A stretch of 64,000 nt of DNA from Cyclobacteriaceae bacterium. Lineage in GTDB: Bacteria > Bacteroidota > Bacteroidia > Cytophagales > Cyclobacteriaceae. Positions 17,601-25,731 of this stretch are shown here, in pieces. The position numbers and the translations under genes were made by a program. The notes under the pieces are model-generated. The model was given only the letters and a program-made list of their open reading frames with translations. It was not told the origin of the DNA and ran no database searches. The stretch covers positions 1 through 64,000 of the forward strand of contig JALHRJ010000015.1 of the NCBI GenBank assembly GCA_022841475.1. The letters run 5' to 3'. Position 1 is the stretch's first letter. Every line of letters starts with the position of its first letter.

Positions 17601-19384
17601 GAGAGGGCGATGCTGCTATTGAATTTCCGTATGCCCAGTTTAAAACATCTATACCTGAAGCCCGCTGGGATTTGACCACACAAAAAATTGTGATGAATAA
17701 AGCGGCCGATGTGCCTCTGGAAAACTCTTACTTCTATACAACACGCAAAGAATTGGATTCGCTGAGTTTCAATGCCGAGAAAGCAGAGTATGATATTACA
17801 ACACAGCAATTAAAAGTAAGCGGAATTCCTTACATCATTGTGGCGGATGCCAAGATCACACCTGAGAATAATGAAGTTTTGATTCTGGAAAATGCAAAGA
17901 TTGGTCAGTTAACAAATACCACTATTGTTCTCGATACGCTAAATGGATATCACCGACTTACCGAAGGTGTGGTGGATATTATTTCCCGAAAGGAATTTGC
18001 GGGCTACGCAACCTATCAGTACGTGAATGCGGTGAATGACACCTTTGCCATCAAGATGACAGACTTCAGGTTGGAGCCGATCACGGAAGAAACAAAGAAC
18101 AAGAGAATGAAAAATCTGACGGCCTCCATGCAAACGGTGGCCAATGGTGCGGTTACTGAGGCCAACAACATTCTTGTTTCGCCTCGCATTTTTTATAAAG
18201 GCGACATGACCATGTATGCCACCAAGCCGGCACTTCAATTGCGTGGCTTTGTGAAGCTCGATCTTAAGAATATAAAAAACTACAGCACGTGGTTGCAATA
18301 CACACAAAGTGGTGACGAGAAGGATATTTATCTCGACTTTGATAATTCTATTACGGAAGAAGGCGGCCGCAAGGCAGATGCAGGTTTGCACTTTGCCGAA
18401 GACAATGACTTATACATCACGTTTGTTTTTGATAAGAAAGATCCGAGCGATGATGATTTCTTTTTGCCGAGCGGATCACTTTTCTTCGATAAAGAAAGCG
18501 CAGAATTCAAAATAGAAGACCGTCAGAAAGCGGCAGGCGAAAAGCTTGCAGGAAAAGTATTTGCCTACAATGAAGAAAAGCAGGAAGTACGGTTTGAAGG
18601 ACCTGTAAACTTTTTTACTGGCAGTAAGGATTTTAATCTGACCGCATCGGCACTAGGCTCTGGTAATCTGGAGACGAATGATATCAAGATGAATTCGTTC
18701 GTGATGGTAGACATGAATGTGCCAACAATGGCTTATCAACTAATGGCAGCCAGTATTCTTGATGTAATTAAAAACGAAGGCGTGAAGGAGGAAGGTCTCG
18801 GTGACCAGACTGACCTGCTATATAAAATTGCAGATCTTGTAGGGGAGCGTGCTGTAAAAGATTATGAACAACGATCGTTACAAAGTTATGTTTCATTGGC
18901 TACCGTGCCCGGTTTGCAAAAACCACTTGTCGTCTCTAATGCCGACTTGAAGTGGTCGCAAGAATACAAATCGTTTTACAGTCAGGGCCTGTTGGGCATC
19001 AGTCATATGGGCCGCACCGATATTAACGGAGCATTTGAAGGTTTTATGGAAATCAGAAAGAGCGAAGATGGAGCGCCTGTTTTTCATTTGTTTATTAAAG
19101 CTTCACCTGATGCATGGTTCTATTTTGGCATCGAGGACAATCGTCTCATGGTGCATTCCTCTTTACCTGCTATCAATGATTTGGTAAACAAAAAAACCAA
19201 TGCAAGCAAAGCCAAGGTGGGTGAACTGGTATTTATTCCGGGTACTGATGACGAGACAGTGGCTTTCATCAATCGATTCCGTCAGGTATACTATGGATTA
19301 GAGGCTCCCTATGATCTTTCCAGCAGCGATCCCGCAACTAAGAAAAAGGATAAGAAGAAAGAGGAAGAAGATGACGGCTTCTGA
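14693..19384 (+). CDS. Very large exported protein of unknown function
   Basis: A 1563-residue protein starting with GTG at 14693 directly at a signal peptide (MKQVFTYIIAVLVSSTGAFAQ). After a short helical N-terminal domain (~residues 25-165), the rest is predicted beta-rich, with many alternating aromatic/Asp strands such as SYFYTTRKELDSLSFNAEKA and FDGTFISSGMFP. The pattern suggests a long repetitive beta structure, but no named domain was recognised. The C-terminus is a lysine/glutamate tail (KKKDKKKEEEDDGF) rather than a type IX sorting domain. It stands alone between prmA and an exported carboxypeptidase. Likely periplasmic or at the outer membrane; role unknown. Confidence 0.85.
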   Translation: MKQVFTYIIAVLVSSTGAFAQSGGTYQYSFQDSVRLVLENTKASEAITIGAAFNTAWGSLGPDQQLQVRRQAQLMKKKKYKVRPHMVNYYGAIAAAVTIENSDPTRLSNYLSVADRVIEKDNINQANLFFQQSRDFFEHHALHFEKAFNLLVRDDNYRFDYLEPVYIPDTVQTAYIEEPVDTSSYNAPMWQQTIIQPELFGPVITFDKLSLNFITPYDSVQLHNTKGTFSLRDKLFVGEGGRFDWAAAGLSPDSVYYDLNKFNFKTTQPYLKAEQGKLRYLGKAPGLVPGIFEFRSINHKTPETSTYPRFKSYESNINLLGLGSEKLKYTGGLGLQGRSLNSNSADGNLAMIEISGDTDRKFKATAASFGFKDSVIVSTNARITIYQQNDSIVHPAMELRYDYKNQKLALNKESSQLRKAPFSSSYFDVEFTADRINWDLRSDSLSVFVRGSGKVAPMVIESNDFYDPEGYRQLRGQGFNFHPLALMVNHANETGSNDFYVFDLVLDGKRSLEVVRMAADFLSQKGMIDYEARTGKIHVKDKAVNFVQAVKGFSDYDNLKVHSLTDTVANAIISFATGKMTVYGVEEFNVSDSLNVIIKPDSSRITFLQNRDIKFNGTITAGNFEISGRDFTLKYDSFFINMNHIDSIRFYVTEKNGTRRRVNNSMVGADSTAAAAGGMQASANKTSGTLFINQPDNKSGKIKYPNYPRLDATAGGVIYFDRSEVLNGAYDRSVFFVVPPFKLDSLNDADPGSINFDGTFISSGMFPAFKEKLHTMPDKSLGFTHTVPASGYQLYQGDGKLYGGMSLDNAGIRSSGRIDYLAATIESKDFIFYPDSVVGRGSVGEIKEKQYGAVYFPQIKLGDYQLNWLPKQDKMNIKNLKEPFSLYQNTATLDGKLIVSKRGVGGDGRFSTRGSEVFSKELNFSAKELSARHARFQVKTGNPDKPALAANDVKLNFNLDRNFATISPEREGDAAIEFPYAQFKTSIPEARWDLTTQKIVMNKAADVPLENSYFYTTRKELDSLSFNAEKAEYDITTQQLKVSGIPYIIVADAKITPENNEVLILENAKIGQLTNTTIVLDTLNGYHRLTEGVVDIISRKEFAGYATYQYVNAVNDTFAIKMTDFRLEPITEETKNKRMKNLTASMQTVANGAVTEANNILVSPRIFYKGDMTMYATKPALQLRGFVKLDLKNIKNYSTWLQYTQSGDEKDIYLDFDNSITEEGGRKADAGLHFAEDNDLYITFVFDKKDPSDDDFFLPSGSLFFDKESAEFKIEDRQKAAGEKLAGKVFAYNEEKQEVRFEGPVNFFTGSKDFNLTASALGSGNLETNDIKMNSFVMVDMNVPTMAYQLMAASILDVIKNEGVKEEGLGDQTDLLYKIADLVGERAVKDYEQRSLQSYVSLATVPGLQKPLVVSNADLKWSQEYKSFYSQGLLGISHMGRTDINGAFEGFMEIRKSEDGAPVFHLFIKASPDAWFYFGIEDNRLMVHSSLPAINDLVNKKTNASKAKVGELVFIPGTDDETVAFINRFRQVYYGLEAPYDLSSSDPATKKKDKKKEEEDDGF

Positions 19385-19466
19385 TGGCATCTTAAAATAG
19401 ACCTTCTATCACATTTTGATTTTTGCTCCTCCTGAATTCACTAATTTTTCCTTTCAATCAGTTACT

Positions 19467-22043
19467 ATGAAAAAGCTTTTCGTTTTTTTAACTCTGTTCT
19501 TTTGTTTGTTTACAGTCGGAGCTCAAAACAATTATTTCTTTCCATCCGGAAGCTTTGACCCGGCAATCCCTTCCCCGGAGCAATTTCTTGGCTACCCGAT
19601 TGGTGAATGGCATACACGCCACGATCGGATTGTATCCTACTTTCAGGAATTGGCAAGAGTATCACCCAAAGCACACTTTCAAATAATTGGTTACACCCAT
19701 GAGCGCAGACCTCAAGTGGTGCTTACTATCACAAGTCCGGAGAACTATGCACGTATTGAGGAAATAAGAAAGGAGCATTTAAAACTGGCAGATCCCACAC
19801 AAACAGTAGCTATATCGTCTATGCCTGTAATCATTACCCATGGTTATAATGTGCACGGCAATGAACCCAGCAGCAGTGAAGCCGCCATGCTTACCGCTTA
19901 TTATTTGATTGCATCACAAGGACCCGAGGCAGAACGCACATTGAAGGAGGCGGTGATCCATGTCGATCCAAATTACAATCCCGATGGTCGCGATCGCCAT
20001 AGTAATTGGGCCAATATGCATAAAGGCTTCCCTCCGGTTTCTGATCCGATGGATCGTGAACATAATGAAGTATGGCCCGGAGGAAGATTCAATCACTATT
20101 GGTTCGACTTAAATCGCGACTGGTTGCCGCTCGCACATGTTGAGAGCCAAAATCGCGTTGAGTTTTTTCATCAATGGTTGCCCAATGTGTGCACCGATTA
20201 TCATGAGATGGGTACGAATGCTACCAATTTCTTTGAACCGACTAAACCTTATGGCTCAGAAAATCCGGTAGTACCTCGTGCCAACTACGATGTATTGAAT
20301 CCAATCTTTGCAAAATATTTTGCCAGGGCGTTGGATGAAATTGGGTCCTTATATTTTTCTAAAGAGAATTTCGATAACTCTTATCCGGGCTATGGCTCTA
20401 CCTATCCGGATATTCATGGTGGATTGGGATTAGTGTTTGAGCAAGCCAGCTCACGCGGACATGTTCAAAAAAGTTCAACTAAAGAAGTTACGTTCGCCTT
20501 TACGATTCGCAACCATGTGCGCACCAGTATAGCAACGGTAAAAGCTGGAGTAGAGAATCGCGAACTGTTGTTGAAACATCAGCAAGATTATTATAAAACT
20601 GCCCTGGAGGAGGGACGTAAATCAGCCATCAAGGCGTATGTGTTTGGCGACAGTAAAGATCAAAGCCGCACAAAAGCGTTTGCTGATTTATTATTGAAGC
20701 ATAGAGTAGAAACGTATCAGTTAGGTGCGGATCTTACGGTAGGCACTAACAAATATGAAAAAGGGAAAGCCTTTGTTGTTAACACCGATCAAACGCAATA
20801 TCGCATGGTGCGAAGTTTGTTCGAAAAAGTAACTTCGTTCCACGACAGTGTTTTTTATGATGCCTCTACGTGGACGATGGCACTGGCTTATGGAATACCC
20901 CACGATGCACTTAGTGCAACTATAAAATTTTCGAAAGGAGAAAAAGTTGCTGCTCAAAGTTTACAGACAACACCGGTAGCTGTTTTAAAAACCAACTATG
21001 CCTACCTCATTGAGTGGAATGAATACAATGCTTCGCGGGCGTTATATTTTTTACTCGCCAACAATGTTTTTGTAAAGGCAGCATTCAAACCATTTGCGGC
21101 CACGATTAACGGAGCAAAGAAGACATTCGGTTATGGCACGCTGGTGATTCCGGTAGTGGATCAGAATCATTCATCGGATGAATTGTTTGCATTGATGAAA
21201 GAGGCCTCTCAGGTTTCAGGCGTTGACATTCTTACTGTAGAAACAGGATTTAACCTGGAAGGCGTAGACCTGGGGAGTAATAACATCCGCACCGTGCAAA
21301 TGCCTCAGGTGGCGATGCTGATTGGTGATGGTGTGTCAGCAACTGAAGCGGGCGCCCTTTGGTATTTGCTCGACTCCAAACTTAAGATGCCAATCACGAA
21401 AGTAAACACGAGTCAGTTTAGTCAACTTAAACTCAATGATTACAACACATTGATTCTTGTATCCGGTAACTATGGCATGTTGGGAGAGAGCGGGGTATCA
21501 AAAATAAAATCCTGGGTGCAACTTGGAGGCACCTTGATCTTACAAAAGTCTGCCATAACGTGGGCGATTAATAATAAACTTATTGACGAGCAGCTAAAAA
21601 AAGCGGACGAGAGTAAGGATACAAAACGCATGGACTATGTAACGGCCGGGGATTATCAGGGGTCGCGCGCCATTGGGGGTTCCATTTACATGGGAACGTT
21701 AGACATTACCCATCCGCTTGGTTTTGGGTATACAAATCGCGAGTTGCCCGTTTATAGAAATCATGCGGTGTTTATTGAGCCAGGCAAGAGCCCATTCAAT
21801 TCCGTAATCAAATACTCAGCGAAGCCTTTACTGAGTGGTTATGTTCATCCGAGCAATCTGGAGAAGATTAAGAACTCGGTTTCGTTGCAAGTGAGCAACG
21901 TGGGACAAGGCCGCGCCATTTTGTTTGTTGATGATCCGGCTTTTCGCGGTTATTGGAATGGAACGAACCGCCTATTTTTTAATGCCCTGTTTTTTGGTTC
22001 GAATATTAGTGCCGGAGGATTTGGAGGTGCGGGTGAGGAGTGA
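19467..22043 (+). CDS. M14 family zinc carboxypeptidase, exported
   Basis: An 858-residue secreted protein starting at the signal peptide MKKLFVFLTLFFCLFTVGAQ (start 19467 chosen over 19416). Zinc ligands are His130 and Glu133 in HGNEPS and His246 in DYHEMG. NPDGRDRH and FDLNRDW form the substrate pocket, and Glu325 in GLVFEQASSRGH fits the catalytic glutamate. Residues ~600-850 resemble a class-I glutamine-amidotransferase-like fold (TLILVSGNYGMLGESG), as seen in many Bacteroidota M14 proteins. Expected role: trimming of peptides or cell-wall fragments outside the cytoplasm. The gene is convergent with the TMEM175-type gene; the two stop codons are separated by one base. Confidence 0.9.
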   Translation: MKKLFVFLTLFFCLFTVGAQNNYFFPSGSFDPAIPSPEQFLGYPIGEWHTRHDRIVSYFQELARVSPKAHFQIIGYTHERRPQVVLTITSPENYARIEEIRKEHLKLADPTQTVAISSMPVIITHGYNVHGNEPSSSEAAMLTAYYLIASQGPEAERTLKEAVIHVDPNYNPDGRDRHSNWANMHKGFPPVSDPMDREHNEVWPGGRFNHYWFDLNRDWLPLAHVESQNRVEFFHQWLPNVCTDYHEMGTNATNFFEPTKPYGSENPVVPRANYDVLNPIFAKYFARALDEIGSLYFSKENFDNSYPGYGSTYPDIHGGLGLVFEQASSRGHVQKSSTKEVTFAFTIRNHVRTSIATVKAGVENRELLLKHQQDYYKTALEEGRKSAIKAYVFGDSKDQSRTKAFADLLLKHRVETYQLGADLTVGTNKYEKGKAFVVNTDQTQYRMVRSLFEKVTSFHDSVFYDASTWTMALAYGIPHDALSATIKFSKGEKVAAQSLQTTPVAVLKTNYAYLIEWNEYNASRALYFLLANNVFVKAAFKPFAATINGAKKTFGYGTLVIPVVDQNHSSDELFALMKEASQVSGVDILTVETGFNLEGVDLGSNNIRTVQMPQVAMLIGDGVSATEAGALWYLLDSKLKMPITKVNTSQFSQLKLNDYNTLILVSGNYGMLGESGVSKIKSWVQLGGTLILQKSAITWAINNKLIDEQLKKADESKDTKRMDYVTAGDYQGSRAIGGSIYMGTLDITHPLGFGYTNRELPVYRNHAVFIEPGKSPFNSVIKYSAKPLLSGYVHPSNLEKIKNSVSLQVSNVGQGRAILFVDDPAFRGYWNGTNRLFFNALFFGSNISAGGFGGAGEE

Positions 22044-22044
22044 T

Positions 22045-22836
22045 TCATTCCTCCTGGGTAGCTAAAGTTTCTGATTCAGTCAAGGGAGCTAACGATTGAA
22101 GCAATTTTTTACGATTGCGCACAACTGATTTTCCATGCATCATCATAATGGGAGTATAAATGAAATAGGTAAATCCCGCAAACATTCCTGCTAACATATG
22201 GCGGTAGAACAAGATGGCCACCAGCACAGAAACTAAAGGAACTACCCCCATTAGAATATTCGATCGGATACTCATGCGGGTGTCAAATCTTTCAATTTCA
22301 TTGAGTTGAAGGTGATCAGCTTGCTTCAGCGCATAACGATACATCAACACCAATACAAAAAATACACTGGCGGCCCCCAACCCATAAATAATCATTAAGT
22401 CACTCATGTCTTCATAGCGAATGTTTCCCTCCAGGGATTTTAGCAATCCCTCATGATTGATCAGGTAGGCAATGGGCTTTAAAAGAAGCCGGGTTAAGAA
22501 TTTTAGTGGGTAAACATAAAATAGCACAATAATCAAAAAGAGGGTATTCAAAAAAACCACATTAGTATCCCGCAACCCATACCGGAAGTAAAAAACAAAA
22601 TGCTCGTGCCAGATAAGAATAATCAGGGCAATGCAAAGAGAGAATGGAATCAGGTCAAAAATGAAGAGTTTAATCTGATCAAAATTGACGGGTGGGCTCG
22701 TTGAGATTAAAAGTAAGGTAATCGCAAGAGCAAAGACGGCATCGCTAAAATTCTCCAGGCGTCCAGGCTCCTTTCCACGAAAGTGAAAGTCTTTATTGGC
22801 GTCAATTTGATTGTTACCTAAGATTTCGCGCATCAT
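22045..22836 (-). CDS. TMEM175-type (DUF1211) cation channel-like protein
   Basis: A 263-residue membrane protein with the hallmark RLENFSDAVFALAITLL (Arg26, Phe30-Ser31-Asp32) that lines the pore in TMEM175 potassium-channel homologues. Bacterial members have six transmembrane helices per subunit and assemble as tetramers; about six hydrophobic segments are visible here. It is the last gene of the operon with BLUF and PrsW: its ATG sits one base after the BLUF stop codon (TGATATG), indicating strict coupling. Ion conduction and its gating are inferred from family knowledge only. Confidence 0.85.
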   Translation of the reverse strand: MMREILGNNQIDANKDFHFRGKEPGRLENFSDAVFALAITLLLISTSPPVNFDQIKLFIFDLIPFSLCIALIILIWHEHFVFYFRYGLRDTNVVFLNTLFLIIVLFYVYPLKFLTRLLLKPIAYLINHEGLLKSLEGNIRYEDMSDLMIIYGLGAASVFFVLVLMYRYALKQADHLQLNEIERFDTRMSIRSNILMGVVPLVSVLVAILFYRHMLAGMFAGFTYFIYTPIMMMHGKSVVRNRKKLLQSLAPLTESETLATQEE

Positions 22837-22837
22837 A

Positions 22838-23281
22838 TCAATACGTGTTTACTTCAGGATAATCAACAAAGTTCTTTTTGTAAAATAATTGCAGGAAGGT
22901 CATCACGGCACTACCATCCGTATCCGTAAGGGGAGTAGCAAAGAATTTTTCAGGGTCGATAAAACCACTTAGTTTAGTGAAATCTGATTCCGAAATCTTC
23001 TTGAATCCCATAGACCAACCTTTGAAAAGACGTTTTGATGAAGTGCCCTCCAGAATTAAGGATACTTTTTTATTTCGTGGGTCTTTGCGGATCATGTCAT
23101 ACAACTCATTAACCGGACCTTCTTTTCCTTCCAGCACCTGAATGAATCTTTCCTGCAGATATACCAACATTCCGGTTATACCCATTTTCTTATTATACAT
23201 TCTGCTCACCGTGAGAATGTCCAACAGATCTTTTTCATGAAGGGGCCGGGATGCATAACTTACATAAACCAGGTGGTACAT
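22838..23281 (-). CDS. BLUF-domain blue-light sensor
   Basis: A 147-residue single-domain protein with a complete BLUF flavin site: Tyr6 in YVSYAS, Asn30 and GITGMLVY, Gln48 in FIQVLEG, and Trp89/Met91 in GWSMGF. The spacing is the same as in the short cyanobacterial PixD type (offset of two). Blue light should shift the FAD-Tyr-Gln hydrogen-bond network and alter interaction with a partner. Only ~50 residues follow the core, so output is by protein contact, not by a fused enzyme. The start at 23281 was chosen because the 23428 frame start lies inside the PrsW gene. It is tightly packed: 10 bases after PrsW, 1 base before the channel gene. Confidence 0.92.
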   Translation of the reverse strand: MYHLVYVSYASRPLHEKDLLDILTVSRMYNKKMGITGMLVYLQERFIQVLEGKEGPVNELYDMIRKDPRNKKVSLILEGTSSKRLFKGWSMGFKKISESDFTKLSGFIDPEKFFATPLTDTDGSAVMTFLQLFYKKNFVDYPEVNTY

Positions 23282-23291
23282 ATCAGGTAGT

Positions 23292-24038
23292 TTATGTTGA
23301 CGGATTAGTAGGATCAGAATTTTCAAGAGGTTGATTCTCCGCGGCAACTTCAACAGCTGGCTTAATGATAAAGGGTGATGCCAACTGATGAATGCGGATT
23401 GCTTTTTTTGCCAACCAGATTCCAACAACCAGAGAGATCAAGGCTCCCAATACAATGCCCGGGACAAAGGAGATAAAGAGAAAATAATCGTAAGCACCAT
23501 GAAAGAGTGTAGCCACACCCAGCGCATGCAAGGCATAGTACGATTTCTTGTGTTCAAATTTTGCTTTGCCCAGGTAATAGCCCATCAGAATGGCAAACAT
23601 GGCGTGAGCCGGCACAGCCGTGAACATACGCAGAATAGCGGTTCCTACGCCACCTTCAAATACGTAAAGGATGTTTTCAAACGTGGCAAAGCCCAGACTT
23701 ACCATCACCGCGTACACAATACCATCAAAGGGTTCATTAAAGTGTTTGTTGTTGTAGAGTATCCCGCGCACAAAAATGAATTTACTGAATTCTTCCACCA
23801 GGGCTACAATCAAAAAAGCATGTACGGCCTGTTCAGTTATACTGCTTTCGTCAATGGTAATAAATTGACCGATGATATCACTGATTAAAAGTGTAATGAA
23901 GATGCTAAGTAATCCAAAGAAAAAACTACGCACTAACAAACCCACCGGCTCCCGTTCGTGACGATCTTTTAAATAAATATAAACAGCAATAGCGCCACCC
24001 GGGGCTAAAGCAAGCGCAAGAAGGATAAGAATGTCCAT
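23292..24038 (-). CDS. PrsW-family intramembrane metalloprotease
   Basis: A 248-residue polytopic protein with the motifs of the PrsW/CAAX-protease-like superfamily: EEFSKF (Glu82, Glu83, Lys86), FENILY (Glu121), PAHAMFAILMG (His145) and FHGAYD (His180, Asp184), each at the ends of membrane helices. Bacillus PrsW cleaves an anti-sigma factor at the membrane; here no anti-sigma factor is adjacent. It sits in a five-gene operon, 9 bases after a four-helix membrane protein and 10 bases before the BLUF photosensor. A natural target would be one of the membrane proteins of the same operon, which is speculation. Confidence 0.85.
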   Translation of the reverse strand: MDILILLALALAPGGAIAVYIYLKDRHEREPVGLLVRSFFFGLLSIFITLLISDIIGQFITIDESSITEQAVHAFLIVALVEEFSKFIFVRGILYNNKHFNEPFDGIVYAVMVSLGFATFENILYVFEGGVGTAILRMFTAVPAHAMFAILMGYYLGKAKFEHKKSYYALHALGVATLFHGAYDYFLFISFVPGIVLGALISLVVGIWLAKKAIRIHQLASPFIIKPAVEVAAENQPLENSDPTNPST

Positions 24039-24047
24039 GGCTTCAGA

Positions 24048-24533
24048 TTAAAACATAGAGAGCTGGTACATGAAATAAACACCCAGCAGTAGCAATCCAA
24101 GGCCGCGAAAAAACGGACTCTTTAATACAACCAGGTTGTCGCGGTTGGTGCCAATCAGCACGGCTGAAAACAGGATACTCACCCCTAATCCCCCGCATCC
24201 GATCAGGAGCATCTGGTCCGCTCCCGGCAATTTCAGCAATGCAAAGAGAATTCCAATTACAGTAACTGCTGACGATATGTATATCAGTTTATAAAGCATG
24301 AAGGAATACAAAGCGGGCTTACAATCCGGAGGTAGTTGAATCATCATAAAAGCCATTAGAAAATAAACTCCGGCTAATGTTGACAGTCCGATCATCAACA
24401 ATTCAGTCGCACCGGTGTAATGCAGCGTTAGAAATCCCAATCCCACCGCACAGATGATAAGTGCAATCATGTGAACATTAGGGAGAATTTTAGTACGAAG
24501 CAGACTAATAAAAGAGGTTTCAGGGGTTGGCAT
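24048..24533 (-). CDS. Four-helix membrane protein B (unknown)
   Basis: A 161-residue protein with four hydrophobic segments and a short cytoplasmic N-terminus. It aligns over its whole length with the neighbouring 157-residue gene at 24597-25070: both share ...LLxIGL, PPxxKPxxY, KLIYxS, a MLLI segment and a RxNxVxL...RG ending. This marks an old tandem duplication. No known family was recognised. Its stop is 9 bases before the PrsW start, so it is part of the BLUF operon. Confidence 0.75.
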   Translation of the reverse strand: MPTPETSFISLLRTKILPNVHMIALIICAVGLGFLTLHYTGATELLMIGLSTLAGVYFLMAFMMIQLPPDCKPALYSFMLYKLIYISSAVTVIGILFALLKLPGADQMLLIGCGGLGVSILFSAVLIGTNRDNLVVLKSPFFRGLGLLLLGVYFMYQLSMF

Positions 24534-24596
24534 AAAAATTCTTTTGATGAAGGTAAACGATTGTTACTTCATCAACAACTACTATGTTTTGAGTTC

Positions 24597-25070
24597 TTAA
24601 TTAACCGATAAGGCCAGCAGCCCCAGCAATGCGGTTGAGAATCCACGAATAAGAGAATCGCGCAGAGTTACGTAATTTTCACGTTTTTGAACCATCAAAA
24701 AGATCGCTGAGGCCAGCGAGACCAACAGGGAGATACCACTGATCAACAGCATTTCGTGATGCCCCACTAATTCGAAGTAGGTATAAAGAACCCCCACCAG
24801 AAGTATGGAGCAACTGAAATAAATCAGTTTGTGAATGAAGGTGGCATAAACATCGGGTTTGCTATGCGGAGGTGTATCCACGGGTAAAAAGGTCCAAACG
24901 AAGTAGGCGATAGATAATAAGACGAGACCCACGATCAACAGTTGTCGTGCGTTCTGGTATTGTAGAAAATGAAAAGCAAGACCAGCTGCCGAAAGAATTA
25001 GTGCTATTTGCTGGAGATACGGTACAAACTGTTTTGCAATTCTTAGTACGCGTAGTCGTGATAAACTCAT
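24597..25070 (-). CDS. Four-helix membrane protein A (unknown)
   Basis: A 157-residue integral membrane protein, first gene of the five-gene BLUF/PrsW/TMEM175 operon. The start is the ATG at 25070 (MSLSRLRVLRIAKQF), giving a basic n-region and four transmembrane segments. It is a paralogue of the next gene (63-base gap). The conserved PPHSKPDVY and KLIYFS motifs at the helix 2-3 junction are the best candidates for a functional site. No family name can be given. Confidence 0.75.
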   Translation of the reverse strand: MSLSRLRVLRIAKQFVPYLQQIALILSAAGLAFHFLQYQNARQLLIVGLVLLSIAYFVWTFLPVDTPPHSKPDVYATFIHKLIYFSCSILLVGVLYTYFELVGHHEMLLISGISLLVSLASAIFLMVQKRENYVTLRDSLIRGFSTALLGLLALSVN

Positions 25071-25142
25071 GCCTCAAGGTACGTATAGATTCTAAAACCC
25101 AAAGAGAATTTTGAAGCGTCTGAATTTTATTCTGACTAAGAA

Positions 25143-25685
25143 TTAATCCTCAATCGATTCTTCTACTTCGTCCAGTTTGTCTTCGGTGAAACGGCCAGAG
25201 GTTGCATAAACGATCTTGCCCTCTGCGTCAAGCACGAAAAAGTAAGGAATATCACGCTTTTCGAAATCCAGAGCTTCCTTATAGGATTTCAACTCGCCTT
25301 TGTAAAATAAAATGTAGGGTAACAGTTGCGGATCTACATTTTTCAAGGCTTTCTTTTTGGCAGTACCAGTTGCAGCAGCATTAACCCCTGTAAACATGGG
25401 CACAAAGTATACGTTTACATCATAACCCATCCCAGCCATCATACCGGTAGCTTTTTTGATAAACTTATTGTAGACCGGACTGAACCAGCTGTTCAATTCA
25501 TCTTCCGATTTTTTGGAGTAGGCAAGACCCAACAAAGTATATTTGCCTTTTGTATCACCTGGGAGATTCACTTTTTTATCTTCCACGGTTTCGGCTTCCA
25601 TATCGGGAAATTGCTTGCCAATCACCTGGGCGTGTGCGAGATTAAAGCTAGCCAACAGGACAATAAGTGCGATTAGTTTTTTCAT
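25143..25685 (-). CDS. Exported thioredoxin-fold protein without CXXC
   Basis: A signal peptide (MKKLIALIVLLASFNLAHAQ) precedes a ~160-residue domain with the thioredoxin/AhpC-like layout: GKQFPDMEAETVEDKKVNLPGDTKGKYTLLGL as the first strand, and IPYFFVLDAEGKIVYATSG as the cis-Pro/last-strand region. The position where a CXXC would be has YSKKSEDE, so it is probably not a redox enzyme. It may act in binding or assembly, as ATP10-like proteins do. It is followed upstream by a TlpA-like gene on the same strand, 46 bases away. Confidence 0.65.
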   Translation of the reverse strand: MKKLIALIVLLASFNLAHAQVIGKQFPDMEAETVEDKKVNLPGDTKGKYTLLGLAYSKKSEDELNSWFSPVYNKFIKKATGMMAGMGYDVNVYFVPMFTGVNAAATGTAKKKALKNVDPQLLPYILFYKGELKSYKEALDFEKRDIPYFFVLDAEGKIVYATSGRFTEDKLDEVEESIED

Positions 25686-25731
25686 AATATAGTAACGAAG
25701 ATAAAAGGAATTAAGTATTTACGGAAGGTTA

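Noticed and set aside
17939-18391. 150-codon minus-strand frame inside the 1563-aa gene
   Set aside because: Antisense shadow without signal, motif or ribosome site.
25074-25103. Promoter (TTTG-N18-TACCTTGA) for the BLUF operon
   Set aside because: The -7 box is only four bases from the chosen ATG, so transcription would start inside the gene unless a later start codon is used.
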